Of a stretch of 64,000 nucleotides of DNA, positions 36,549 through 48,000 are shown one piece after another. The stretch lies in assembly GCF_003255815.1 (NCBI RefSeq), contig NC_037668.1, forward strand, positions 68,025,117 to 68,089,116, read 5' to 3'. Both the position numbers and the translations under genes were made by a program. The first letter of the stretch is position 1; the number at the start of each line of letters is the position of its first letter. Source of the DNA: Theropithecus gelada (lineage: Eukaryota; Chordata; Mammalia; Primates; Cercopithecidae). The notes beneath the pieces are model-generated. The model was not told the DNA's origin. It did not search any database and was given only the letters and a program-made list of their open reading frames with translations.

Positions 36549-36887
36549 TTTTTAGCTGCCACAAATGAGTGAGAACACGTGAAGTTTGTCTTTCTGTGCC
36601 TGGCTTATTTCACTAACATAATGACCTCCAGTTCCATTCTTGTTGCAAACTAGAGGATCTCACTCTTTCTTATGGCTGAATAGTACTCCATTGTATGTAT
36701 GTGCCACATTTTCTCTATCCTTTTGTCTGTTGACAGACACTTAGGTTGCTTCTAAGTCCTGGCTATAGTGAACCGCGCTGCAATAAACATGACAGTGCAG
36801 ATATCCCCTCGATATACTGATTTCCTTTCTTTTGGATATACACCTAGCAATGGGATTGCTGGATCATATGGCTGTTCTATTTTTAAT

Positions 36888-37184
36888 TCTTTTTTTTTTT
36901 TTGAGATGGAATCTCGCTCTGTCGCCCAGGCTGGAGTGCACTGGTGTGATCTCGGCTCACTGCAACCTCCACCTCCCAGGTTCTCACCATTCTCCTGCCT
37001 CAGCCTCCCGAGTAGCTGGGATTACAGGTGCCCACCACCACGACTGGCTAATTTTTTGTATTTTTAGTAGAGACGGGGTTTCACCGTGTTAGCCAGGATG
37101 GTCTCGATCTCCTGATATTGTGAGCCGCCCACCTCGGCCTCCCCAAGTGCTGGGATTACAGGTGTGAGCCACCATGCCCGGCCC
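36888..37184 (-). mobile_element. AluY-like in L1
   Basis: Minus-strand full-length, ending 'ccaccatgcccggcc'. Confidence 0.9.
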
Positions 37185-37702
37185 CTATTTTCAGTTTTTC
37201 GAGGAATCTCCAAACTGTTCTCCATAGTGGCTGTCTTAATTTACATTCCTAACAACAGTGTGCGAGGGTTCCCTTTTCTTCACAACCTCTCTAGTGTTTG
37301 TTATTGCCTGTCTTTTGGATAAAAGCCACTTTAACTGGGGTGAGATAATATATCATTGTAGTTTTGATTTGCATTTCTCTTATGAGCAGTGATGTTGAGC
37401 AACTTTTCATATACCTGTTTGACCTTTGTGTGTCTTCTTTGGAGAAATGTCTGTTCAGATTTTTTGCCCATTTTAAAATCAGATTATTAGACATTTTCCT
37501 ATTGAGTTTTTTGAGCTCCTTGTATATTCTGTTTATTAAGCGCTTGTCAGATGAATGGTTTGCACATTTTTTCTCTCATTCTGTGGGTTGTCTCTTCATT
37601 TTGTTGATTATTTCCTTTGGATTGTTGAGTATTTCCAATGGCCCCCGTTTTCCATTTTTGCTTTGGTTTCCTGTGCTTGTGAGGTATTACTTAAGAAATT
37701 TT

Positions 37703-37971
37703 GGATCACCTGAGGTCACGAGTTCGAGACCAGCCTGGCCAACATGGTGAAACCCCAAATCTCTACTTAAAATACAAATATTAGCCAGGCATGGTGACGT
37801 GTGCCTGTAGTCCTAGCTACTCAGGAGGCTGAGGCAGGAGAACTCCTTGAACCTGGGAGGCAGAGGTTGCAGTGAGCCAAGATCACACCACTGCACTCCA
37901 GCCTGGGCCACAGAGTGAGATTCTGTCTCAAAAACAAACAAACAACAACAACAACAAAATAAAAATAAAAA
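37703..37971 (+). mobile_element. 5'-truncated Alu in L1
   Basis: Begins at 'ggatcacctgaggtcacgag', so about 50 bases of the 5' end are absent. Flanked by 'aagaaattt' and 'aggaaatct'. Confidence 0.88.
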
Positions 37972-38735
37972 AAGGAAATCTTTGCCCAGTCCAATGTCCC
38001 AGAGAGTTTCCCCAGTGTTTTCTTTTAGTAGTTTCAGAGTTTGAAGTCTTAGATTTAAGTCTTAGATCAAATTTTGGTTTGATTTTCATATATGGTGAGA
38101 AGGGTCTAGTTTCATTCTTCTACATATAGATATGCAGCTTTCCTAGCACCATTTATTGAAGAGACTGTTTTTTCCCCAGTGAATATTCTTGGCATCTTTG
38201 CTCAAAAAGAGTTCACTGTAGGTTTATGGATTTGTTTCAGGGGTCTTCATTTTGTTCCATTTGTCTATATGTCTATTTTTGTGCCAATGCCATGCTGTTT
38301 TGGTTACTACAGCTCTGTAGTATAATTTAAAGTCAGGTAATGTGATTCCTCCAGCTTTGTTCTTTTTGCTCAGGACAGCTTTAGATATACTGGGTCTTTT
38401 GTGGTTTCATATAAATTTTAGGATTGTTTTTCCTTTTTCTGTGAGGAATTTTTTTTTTTATAGGGATTGCATTAAATCTGTACATTGCTTTGGGCAATAT
38501 GAATATTTTAACAATATTTATTCTTCCAATCGATGAACATGGAATACGTTTCCATTTTTTGTGTCCTCCTGATTTATTTCATCAATGTTTTATACTTTTT
38601 ATTGTTGAGATCCTTCACTTCTTTGGTTAATTCTTATGTATTTTACTTTATTTGTAGCTATTGTAAATGGGATTACTTTCTTGATTTCTTTTTCAGATTG
38701 TTTGCTGTTGACATACAGAAATGCTACTGATTTTT

Positions 38736-39087
38736 GGCTGGGTGCAGTAGCTCACACCTGTTATCCCAGAACTTTGGGAGGCCAAAGTAGGCAGATTACT
38801 TGAGGTCAGGAGTTCAAGACCAGCCTGGCCAACATGGTGAAACCCTGTCTCTGCTAAAAATACAAAAAATTAGCTGGGCGTGGTGGTGGACACCTGTAAT
38901 CCCAGCTATTTGGGAGGCTGAGGCAGAAGAATTGCTTGAACCCAGGGGGCAGAGGTTGTAGTAAGCCAAGATTGTACTGTTGCACTCCAGCCTGGGTGAC
39001 AGAGCAAGACTCCTTCTCAAAACAAAACAAAACAAAAAAACACACACAAAGTGCTGGGATTACAGGCATGAGCCACTGCACCTGGTC
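38736..39087 (+). mobile_element. Alu in L1 followed by a scrap of an opposite-strand Alu
   Basis: A plus-strand Alu ends in (CAAAA)n and CACACA near 39,046. It is followed by 40 bases ending 'ccactgcacctggtc', the end of a minus-strand Alu. Confidence 0.85.
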
Positions 39088-39574
39088 TTGAATTTTTGAA
39101 GACTTATTTTATGGCCTAACATATGCTCTATCCTTGAGAATGATCCATGTGCTGAGGAGAAGAATATGTATTCTGCAGCTGTTGTATGAAATGTTTTGTA
39201 TCTATTGGTTCATTTGATCTTTAGTGTAGATTAAGTCTGATGTTTCTTTGTTGATTTTCTATCTGGATGATTTGTCCAATGTTGAAAGTAGGGTGCTGGA
39301 GTCTCCAGCTACTAATGTATTGGGATCTATTTCTCTCTTCAGCTCTAATAATATTTCCTTTATATATTTGGGTGCTCCAGTGTTGGATGCAGATACATAC
39401 ATCTTCTTGCTGAATTGATTCCTTTATCATTATATAATGACCTTCTTTATCTCTTTTTATAGTTTGTGTCTTGAAATCTATTTTGTCTGTTATAAATATA
39501 GTTACTTCTGTTCTTTTTCATTTTCATTGACATGGAGTATCTTTTTCCATTCCTTTATTTTCAGTCTTTGTGTA

Positions 39575-39885
39575 TCTTTTTTTTTTGTTGTTTGTTTGTT
39601 TGTTTGAGACGAAACCTTGCTTTGTTGCCCAGGTTGGAGTGCAGTGGCACAATCTCAGCTCACTGCAACCTCTGCCTCCCAGGTTCAAGCATTCTCCTGC
39701 CTTAGCCTCCCAAGTAGCTGGAAGTACAAGTGCATGCCACCATGCCCAGTTAATTTTTGTATTTTTAGTAGAGACAGGGTTTCCCCATGTTGTCCAGGCT
39801 GGTCTCGAACTCCTGACCTCAGGTGACCCACCCACCTCGGCCTCCCAAATTGCTGGGATTACTAGCATGAGCCACTGCACCCCTA
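39575..39885 (-). mobile_element. Alu in L1
   Basis: Minus-strand full-length with (TTTG) head. Confidence 0.9.
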
Positions 39886-40457
39886 TGTGTGTCTTTATAA
39901 GTAAGTTTCTTGTATGCAACAGATCACAGGGTCTTGTTTTTTCATCCGTTCAGTCTCTCTATGTCTTTTCATGGAGAGTTTAGTCCATTTACATTCAGTG
40001 TTACTATTGGTAAGTAAGGACTTATGCCTGCCACTTGTTATTTGTTTTCTGGTTGTTTTGCGGTCTTCTCTTCCTTCTTTCCTTTCTACTTGTCTTCCTT
40101 TTAGTGAAGGTGGTTTTCTCTGGTGGTACACTTTACTTTTTTGCTTTTTATTTTTTGTTTATCTGTTTTTTTTTTTTATTTGAGGTTACCATGAGGACTG
40201 CAAATCATCTCTTATAACCCATTATTTTAAACTGATGACAACTTAACACTGATTGCATAAACAAACAAGCAAAGAAAAAAACTAATAAAAATGCAACATT
40301 TTATTCCCCTCCTTTTAAAATTTTTGTTGTTTCTGTCTATATCTCATTGGACTGTCTATGTCTTGAAAAGTTGTAGTTATCGATAAACAATCACAGTACC
40401 TGCTTTTAACTTTGTATTACAGAAAGAGGCACTGAAGAGAGTACAAAAGACAGTTCT

Positions 40458-40502
40458 TCTTCTTCTTCTCCTTCTCCTTCTCCTTCTTCTTCTTCTTCTT
40501 TT
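40458..40502. repeat. (TTC)n / GAA triplet tract
   Basis: About fifteen imperfect TTC/CTC triplets forming the expanded head of the adjoining minus-strand Alu. Confidence 0.95.
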
Positions 40503-40790
40503 TGAAATAAAGTCTTACTCTGTTGCCCAGGCTGGAGTGTAGTGGCAAGATCTTGGCTCACTGCAACCTCTGCCTCCCAGGTTCAAGTGATTCTCCTGCC
40601 TCAGCCTCCTGAGTAGCTGGGATTACAGGTACCCACTACCACACCTGGCTAATTTTTGTATTTTTAGTAGAGTCAGCGTTTTGCCATGTTGACCAGGCTG
40701 GTCTCAAACTCCTGACCTCAGGTGATCTGCTTGCCTTGGCCTCCCAAAGTGCTGGAATTGTAGGCATGAGCCACTGCACCCAGTTCAAAG
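40458..40790 (-). mobile_element. Alu with triplet-expanded tail
   Basis: Minus-strand Alu; 'aaaagacagt' before and 'aaaggacagt' after mark the insertion. The uninterrupted target is seen in the related copy near 44,157. Confidence 0.9.
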
Positions 40791-42177
40791 GACAGTCTTG
40801 AATTGCTGATGGCACTGCTCCCCCATTCCCCAGCAGCAGCTGTGTGGCTCAGAGAGAGAATCAGTGTGCTTGGGGGAAGGAGAGCACAGTGATTGTGGGA
40901 CTTTGCATTAGAACTCAGTGCTGCCTTGTCACAGTGGAAAACAACCCTGGGCAGAACTCAGCCAGTGCTCCAGAGGGAGCATTTAGATCAACCCTCGCCA
41001 GAGGGGAATTGTCCATACCAGTGGTTGGAAACAGTTCACAGTAGTCTCAACACCCCAGGCCAAAGTGCTCTGGAATTCTAAGTAAACTTGAAAGGCAGTC
41101 AAGGCCATGAGGACTGCAATTCTGGGGAAAGTCCTGATGCTATACTGGGCTTGAAGCCAGTGGACATGGGGGACACATGACCCAATGAGACACCAGCTGG
41201 GGCTGCCAAGGTAGTGCTTGCGCCATCCCTTCCCCAACCGCAGGCAGCATAGCTTGCAGTTCCAGGAGAAAGTCCTTTCTTCCACAGGACAGGAGAGAGA
41301 AAAGAGGGCTTTGTCTTGCAACTTGGATACCAGTTCAGCCACAGTAGGACAAGGCACCAGGCAGAGTCTTGAGGCCCCTATTCCAGACCCTAGGTTTTGG
41401 ATGATATATCTAGACACACCGTGGGTCAGAAGGGAACCCACTGCCTTGAATGGAAGAACCCAGTTCACTCAAGAGCACTTGGGCCCTGAATAATCAGAAG
41501 CAGTACCCAGGCAGGACTCACCATGGGCCTTGCATGAGACTCAGAGATGTGCTGGCTTAATGTGTGACCCGGCACATTCCCAGCTGTGGTGGCTACAGGA
41601 ATGGACTCCTTCTGCTTGAAAAAAAGAGGGAAGAGTAAAGGGAACTTTGTCCTGCAGCTTAGGTACCAGATTGACCAAGTGGGCCCTTGAGGTCCTCAAT
41701 TCCAGAACTTGGATCTTAGATGGCATTTCTGAACCTTCCCTGGGCCAGAGGGAAGCCCACTGCCCTAAAAGGAGAGTCCCACACCTCACAGCATTCACCA
41801 CAAGCTGACTGAAGAGCCCTTAGGCCTTGAATGAACATCAACAGAAGCCAGGGAGTACTTGCCGTGGGCCTGGGGCACTGGTGACCACAGGGAGAGACTC
41901 CTCTGCTTGAGCAAAGGGAAAGGAAGAGGGGGAAGGACTTTGCCTTGTGGTTTGGGTGCCAGCTCAGCTGCTATAGAAGAGAGCACCAGGTAGATTCCTA
42001 AGGCTTCTGACTCCCAGCTTGATTATGCTGTCATTTTTGACAAAGTGTCCATGGGAGGTGAACTGGTTAGGATTCCAATAGGAAGCCTATGGCCAGTGCA
42101 AAAGAGGCCAGTGAGGAGAGTTTAAAGAAGGGACCATTTTGTAAAGTGTGAGAAGGGTGAAAGAAAATCAACCGAGG

Positions 42178-42452
42178 GCACTTTGGGAGGCCGACACGGG
42201 CAGATCATGAGGTCAGGAGATCGAGACCATCCTGGCTAACACGGTGAAACCCCGTCTCTACTAAAAAAAAATACAAAAAACTAGCCAAGCGAGGTGGTGG
42301 GCGCCTGTAGTCCCAGCTACTTGGGAGGCTGAGGCAGGAGAATGGCATAAACCCCACAGGTGGAGCTTGTAGTGAGTTGAGATCCGGCCACTGCACTCCA
42401 GCCTGGGCGACAGAGGGAGACTCTGTCTCAAAAAAAAAAAAAAAAAAAAAAA
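42178..42452 (+). mobile_element. 5'-truncated AluY
   Basis: Begins at 'gcactttgggaggccgacac'. 'gaaaatcaaccgagggca' is present at both ends as the target duplication. Confidence 0.92.
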
Positions 42453-42459
42453 GAAAGAA

Positions 42460-43960
42460 AATCAACCGAGGGCATGTACCTTGGGGCGAGCAAGTGCAGA
42501 TGGCTGTTGCCCTCAAAGCCTAAAGAGGCCATGGGAGAGAGTATGACTAGAATGTGATGTGAACCCTCGCTGTAGGAGAGGGCCACTATCACAGGCACGA
42601 GGGCCACTGTTGCAGACACTTCGGCTGTCCCTGGAGGGAAGCAGTAGCTCTGCCAGCAGGGAGAAAGAGGAGAAAATAAATAACTCGACTTCTCTCTCCT
42701 CCTGCCTTCTGATTTCCCACTGCTCTTCCCATTGGTTGAACACAACCAGAAGCTGGTGTGCAGAGGAGCCAGGTTGATGCCACCCATCAAAGTTGTCTCT
42801 TGGATCTCAGAGCCAGGTGAAGGGCCGAGAGAGGACATGGAAGCCAATGGAACACAACCAGCACAGGAGGAAAGATTTTGAAATCTACAGTATGTGAAAC
42901 TGTCTTTATTCAACACTGCCTCTAGAATAGCAGTTTGGCTGGTACAGAATTCTGGGTTGGCAACTCTTTTTTTTTTCTCAGAATTTTGGAGGCAAAATTT
43001 CATTGCCCTCTGGCTTCCAGTGCTACTGTTGAGAACTCCATGCTATTCTCATTCCTGATTCTTTTTCATGTGATTTGTTTTTCCTCTCTGGAAACTACAG
43101 ATCTTGCCTTTTCCCCCAGTGTTCTGCAATTTCACATTGATATGCTCTGGTGTGGGGCAATTTCCTATCATTATACTACAGAGTTCTTGCAGTAGGCCTT
43201 GGTCAGTTATACTTGCTCAGTCCCTCGTAAGCACTAAATCCAGAAAACAGAGCATTCAATACAGGAAAAAGAGGAAGGCTATTCCCAGGATAATAGTGAA
43301 GGGGAATTTCAGGGTGATGATTAAGCAGCAGGAGCCTCCTCCAGCTTGGAGCAGCAGGGCAGAAGCTTCAGGATGGACAGTGCCAAGAATAATGAAATTT
43401 ATAGCTTAGCTGATGTGTTAGAACTTACTAAGAGGAAATTCTCTTCTGTCAGAGGATTGGGAGATGAATTAATCATAGATTCATAGAAAATTAAGCACTT
43501 CAAAGTGGAGCAATTATTGACTCCAGGAAAAACAAAAAGTTTAACCAGGAAAAAAATGTAATCAATGAGTACAAAGCACAACTGTCAATAATATTGTCAT
43601 AATATTATAAACATTGAGCATTAATTTAACAAAATATTGTTATTTAACTATACTAGGAGAATGTGGGAAAGGAAGTCTGCGGGAGTATATATAAAGAAAT
43701 CTAAATCCTCATCTTCCATATCAGGAAGTGAATAAACAGAGCTGGGAAGGTAAATCATGGTGGTATAAGCATGTTATCTGGGCAATACATAAATTGTACA
43801 AGAAATAGCTATAAGAGTGGAAAATGGTTGTCTCAGAGGAGTAGGGACCGGTGTGGGCAGAGATGGGGCAGAAGATTACTGTTTGTCATTATACACCTTG
43901 TATAATTTCTTGACTTTTAAAACTATGTGCATGTTTTACTTTGATTTAAAACTTAAAAAA
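42460..43960. other. Intergenic sequence, partly LINE-like
   Basis: 42,480-42,880 continues the GC-rich block with repeated 'gggccactatcacaggcacg'-type phrases. 42,900-43,150 resembles an old LINE ('aaatttcattgccctctggc'). Beyond that is AT-rich sequence without a recognisable gene. Confidence 0.4.
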
Positions 43961-43974
43961 AATATCTAATATAT

Positions 43975-44375
43975 CGGAAGGCAGAGCAAGATGGCCAAAA
44001 ACAGAAGACCTCACCAATTGTCCTCCCGACAGGAACACCAAATTGAACAACTATCCACTCAAAAAATCATCTTCATATGAATCAAAAATACGGTGAGTAA
44101 TCACAGTACTTGGTTTTAATTTCATATTACAGAAAGAGACACTGAAGAGAGTACAAAAGAGTCTTGAATTGCTAATGCCACTCCTCCCCTATTCCCCACC
44201 AGCAGCTGTGTTGATCAGAGAGAGAACTGGCGTGCTTGGGGGAAGGAGAGTGCAATAATTGTGGGACTTTGCATTAGAACTCAGTGCTGCCTTGTCACAG
44301 TGGAAAGCAACCCCGGGCAGAACTCAGCCGGTGCCGCCAGAGGCAGCATTTAGACCAGCCATAGCCAGAGGGGAA
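43975..44375 (+). mobile_element. Second L1 5' UTR-like copy
   Basis: 'gcagagcaagatggccaaaa' and 'aggaacaccaaattgaacaa' are typical L1 5' UTR strings. From about 44,096 it parallels 40,393-41,015, without the Alu. Confidence 0.65.
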
Positions 44376-44708
44376 TCATAAATCTCACTAAGCTTAGTCT
44401 CACTAAGTTCATTTGCATGTGATGAATAACACAGAGCTCACAGTAAAACAGGGAGCATAATTATCCAGTTTTCTAAATGAACACGTCATTCTATGAATGT
44501 TATCCGGAATAGGTAAAGTGACTGGCCAGTGAATCAGAAACTGATTAACATATGGCTTAAGAGATTTTGATCTCTTAGCTATAAGATACACTAATGAAAG
44601 TTTCCTGTGGCAATAGTCCAAAAATGTTCACCATACCTCTTTCTTGATAGTAATCTGGGCATTTTGCTACTGTGGCTTCTCTGATATAACGGTTTTTATT
44701 TTGTTCTT

Positions 44709-45120
44709 TTTTTTTTTTTTTTTTTTTTTTTTNNNNNNNNNNNNNNNNNNNNNNNNNNNNNNNNNNNNNNNNNNNNNNNNNNNNNNNNNNNNNNNNNNNN
44801 NNNNNNNNNNNNNNNNNNNNNNNNNNTTTTTTTTTTGAGACGGAGTCTCGCTCTGTCACCCAGGCTGGAGTGCAGTGGCTGGATCTCAGCTCACTGCAAG
44901 CTCCGCTTCCCGGGTTCACGCCATTCTCCTGCCTCAGCCTCCCGAGTAGCTGGGACTACAGGCGCCTGCCACCTCGCCCGGCTAAGTTTTTTTTGTATTT
45001 TTAGTAGAGACGGGGTTTCACTGTGTTAGCCAGGATGGTCTCGATCTCCTGACCTCGTGATCCGCCCGTCTCGGCCTCCCAAAGCGCTGGGATTACAGGC
45101 TTGAGCCACCGCGCCCGGCC
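44709..45120 (-). mobile_element. AluY containing the assembly gap
   Basis: Near-consensus young minus-strand Alu. 'tttattttgttctt' lies on both sides. The gap is inside its poly-T head. Confidence 0.93.
44733..44826. other. Assembly gap, 94 N
   Basis: Unresolved bases within a T homopolymer: T on both sides. Confidence 1.
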
Positions 45121-45179
45121 TTTATTTTGTTCTTATTTATGTGAGTTGGGGTTTCAAAATACTCTGATTTAAAGAAAAA

Positions 45180-45338
45180 AAAAAAGAGGCTGAGCATGGT
45201 GGTTCACACCTGTAATCCTAGCACTTAGAGAGGCTGAGTGGGGAGGATCGTTTGAGGCCAGGAGTTTGAGACCAGCTTGGGCAACATAGCCAGATCCTAT
45301 TTCTACAAACAGAAAATAATTCTTTAAAGAAAAATAAG
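45180..45338 (+). mobile_element. Alu monomer
   Basis: 'gaggctgagcatggtggttc' to 'tatttctacaaacagaaaat'; left arm only. Confidence 0.8.
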
Positions 45339-45339
45339 A

Positions 45340-45650
45340 TGGACCAGGCACTAGTGATTCATGCCTGTAATCCCAGCACTTTAGGAGGCCAAGGCAGGAG
45401 GATTGCTTGATTCCAGGAGCTCAGGACCAACCTGGGCAACATGGTGAAACCCTGTCTTTACAAAAAATACCCAAAATTAGCTGGACATGGTGGCGTACGC
45501 CTGTAGTCCCAGCTACTCAGGAGGCTGAGATGGGAGGACTGCTTGAGCCTGGGAAGTCGAGGTTGCAGTGAGCTATGTTGGAACCACTGCACTCCAGCCT
45601 GGGTGACAAAGTGAGACCCTGTCTCCAAAACAAACAAACAAACAAAATAG
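45340..45650 (+). mobile_element. Alu
   Basis: 'ggaccaggcactagtgattc' through a (CAAA)n tail; older full-length copy directly before the RPL10A pseudogene. Confidence 0.88.
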
Positions 45651-45651
45651 T

Positions 45652-46238
45652 CCAAGACTGTGGATATCCTCCACAGGGATATCAAGGTACTGAAAAGCTC
45701 AGTAAGAATAATAACTGGTCAAACAGCTGTCAAAGAAGTATGATGTCTTTTTAGCCCCAGAGTCTCTGATCAAGCAGATCCCATGAATCGTTGGCCCAGG
45801 CCTAAATAAGGTGGGTGAGTTCCCTTCCCTGCTGATGCACAACAAAAACATGGTGGCCAGAGTGGATGAGATGAAGTCCACAACCAAGTTTCAGATGAAG
45901 AAGGTGTTATGTCTGGCTGTGGCTGTTGGCCATGTGAAGATGACAGACGATGAGCTTGTACATAACATGCACCTGGCTGTCAACTTCCTAGTGTCATTAT
46001 TCAAGAAAAATTGCCAAGACATTCGAGCTTTATATACTGAGAGCAATGTGGGCAAGCCCAGGCGCCTGTATTAAGCCACATTCTGGGCTCATGCCTGTAA
46101 CGTCATCACTTTGGGAGGCCAAGGTGTGAGGATTGCCTTAGGCTATGAATTCAAGACCATCCCAAGCAACAAAGCAAGACTCCATTTCTATTTCAAATAA
46201 TTATTTAAAAGGCACATTCTAATAAATTCTACTGCCAC

Positions 46239-46271
<33 letters not shown>

Positions 46272-46275
46272 CAAT
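45652..46275 (+). pseudogene. RPL10A processed pseudogene, 5'-truncated
   Basis: The conceptual product of the C-terminal part reads FPSLLMHNKNMVARVDEM, then KFQMKKVLCLAVAVGHVKM and ends PRRLY, matching ribosomal protein RPL10A. It covers roughly the C-terminal half, without introns, followed by a 3' UTR piece with 'aataaattctactgcca' and a (CAAAA)n tail, so it is retroposed. It is dead: a one-base deletion near 45,704-45,720 shifts the frame, and a TGA at 45,784-45,786 replaces an Arg codon (CGA to TGA, a typical CpG change). An Alu-derived fragment interrupts the 3' UTR. The 5' half is absent; the sequence starts right at the tail of an Alu. Confidence 0.93.
46084..46209 (+). mobile_element. 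Alu fragment in pseudogene 3' UTR
   Basis: 'gggctcatgcctgtaacgtc' to 'tttcaaataattatttaaaa'. 'agccacattct' and 'aggcacattct' flank it. Confidence 0.85.
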
Positions 46276-46417
46276 AAAGAAGAGAAATTATCTGGAAGCT
46301 GACTATGAAATGCGGTGTCAGGATTCTTCAATTCATTCCAATTTTCTGAAATCCATTAGATACAGTGCAACCAAACTGTGCTCAATAGCCACTGGGACAG
46401 ATAGAAAATTCTATAAC

Positions 46418-46725
46418 TGGCTGGGCACGGTGGCTCATGGCTGTAATCCTAGCACTTTGGGAGGCCGAGGTGGGCAGATCACGAGGTCAGGAGATTGAGA
46501 CCATCCTGGCTAACAGGGTGAAACCCCATCTCCATTAAAATACAAAAAAATTAGCCGGGCATGGTGGCACGTGCCTATAGTCCCAGCTACTTGGGAGGCT
46601 GAGGCAGGAGAATTGCTTGAACCTGGGAGGCGGAGGTTTCAGTGAGGCAGGATCGCACCACTGCACTCCAGCCTGGTGAAAGAGCGAGACCTAGTCTCAA
46701 AAAAAAAAAAAAAAAAAAAAAGAAA
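46418..46725 (+). mobile_element. Alu (Y/Sx-like)
   Basis: Plus-strand full-length; 'aaaattctataact' flanks both ends. Confidence 0.92.
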
Positions 46726-46939
46726 AAGAAAATTCTATAACTAATGTGAAATAGTTTTATATAAGATAACATGTGCATGATGGAACAGAGTGAACATTTT
46801 TGCAAGACTTGTCAAAGCAAAATTCAGGATTTCAAACAAAATGTGTACTTGTGAAGAGCAATTTGCTTTGTTTATATCCTCAGACCCTGGGCTATGCTCT
46901 CACTTTACTCTGCTATTAGTAATGATAATTATAAAAAGC

Positions 46940-47310
46940 TAATACTTGATGTATCTGTTAGGATAGGCTAGCTTATACAGTGGTAAACAAACAAACAAAA
47001 CTCAATGGCAACACAATGCTTATTTCTTGCTTATGCTAAGTTATCCTCTATGGGCTGGCAGAGAGCTCTTGTTTATCAGCTACACAGAAATCCAGGCTAA
47101 TAGAGCAACCAACATCTTCAGCATCGATGGTTGCCATGGCAGAGGGAAAGAGAAGCAGAAGAGTCTCAAAGCAGCAAATAAATGCTTCAGAGACAAAGCG
47201 ATCCATTCTTTCTGCTCAAACCCATTGGTCTTTCCCAATCACTTGAAAACCAGGAAATAAAATCCTACCATGTGCTCAGAAGGCAGAACACCAGAAATAT
47301 TTAGTGAAGA
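46940..47310. mobile_element. MaLR/MLT1-like LTR fragment, tentative
   Basis: 'tgttaggataggctagctta', 'gttgccatggcagagggaaa' and 'aatcctaccatgtgctcaga' are strings I associate with old LTR families. No coding. Confidence 0.4.
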
Positions 47311-47319
47311 GCACGAATG

Positions 47320-47525
47320 GTCTATCATTCACTATGTGCCAAGGGCTGTTTTAATTATATGACAGGAATTATCTCAGCTAAGTCTCATAATAATCTTGTG
47401 AAATAGGTACTATTAATGTTATCATCATTCCCATTTTATAGATGAAATAACTGAGGCACCAAGAGGCTAAGTAACCTGCTCAAAGTCACATAGATAATAG
47501 ATGGGAAAAGCTGAGGATTTAAACC
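47320..47525 (+). repeat. MIR element
   Basis: 'ttcactatgtgccaagggct', 'ttatagatgaaataactgag' and 'cctgctcaaagtcacataga' are MIR parts in order. Confidence 0.88.
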
Positions 47526-47819
47526 TAAGCATTCTTGCCCCAGAGTCTGTGTGCTTAACCACAAAGCCATGATATCTCTCACTAGGTGGAAAAATTTGAG
47601 AAACCCTGCCACAGGCAATGGAGAGCCACTAAATGATTTTTTAAGCAGGAGAGTGTGAGTCAATCAGATTTGGCATTTAAAAGCTCCCTCTAGAGAGCAC
47701 GGTGAAGGTTTAATTTAACCAGATTTAGACTAAGGCCAGAAGGCTATTTGCAGAGTGAGGAGATGAAGATGGGGAGGGCTTGAACTGAGGTACAATCACC
47801 ACTCATCGCAATTAACTGG

Positions 47820-48000
47820 TTTTTTGTTGTTGTTGTTGTTGTTGTTTTGAGACAGGGTAACAGGGTACATTGGAGGTTGGAGGGGTGGTTCTTACTGTGT
47901 TGCCCAGGCTGGATTCCAACTCCTGGGCTCAAGTGATGCTCTGGCTTGGCATCCTGAGTAGCTAGGACTACAGATATGTGGCACCACACCCAGTAACTGG
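47820..48000 (-). mobile_element. Degenerate Alu fragment with (TTG) head
   Basis: 'gttgcccaggctggattcca' to 'ggcaccacacccagta'; large parts lost. Confidence 0.65.

Larger units (their letters stand above)
35838..40390 (-). mobile_element. L1 element (L1PB/L1MA-like), antisense, 3' UTR into ORF region, Alu-broken
   Basis: The plus strand reads as the reverse complement of an L1, starting with 3' UTR ('gggtacatagtaggtgtatg'), then ORF2-type sequence ('ctgaatagtactccattgta', 'tttgatttgcatttctctta', 'taaattttaggattgttttt'). Order along the plus strand is 3' to 5'. Five main Alus interrupt it. Stops and indels make it inactive. The subfamily is from memory of characteristic strings. Confidence 0.8.
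40390..42170 (+). mobile_element. L1 5' UTR-like block, sense orientation, with internal tandem units
   Basis: GC-richer sequence directly after the antisense L1. It contains 'cagtgattgtgggactttgc', 'ctgccttgtcacagtggaaa' and 'ggcagtcaaggccatgagga', which I associate with 5' UTRs of older primate L1s in sense direction. Imperfect units of about 290-335 bases repeat three times (anchors 41,311; 41,647; 41,940). An Alu interrupts it at 40,458-40,790. Confidence 0.6.

Noticed and set aside
36768..40217. Open frames of 60-137 codons in the L1 and its Alus
   Set aside because: Most read Alu or the antisense strand of a decayed L1. None covers an intact domain.
40844..43003. Open frames of up to 191 codons in the L1 5'-like block and beside it
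   Set aside because: Repetitive GC-richer sequence with no known domain; units recur within the block and at 44,100.
45811..46074. An 87-codon frame matching RPL10A as a possible functional short protein
   Set aside because: It begins at a GTG inside the retrocopy, after an in-frame TGA and a frameshift, and lacks the N-terminal half.
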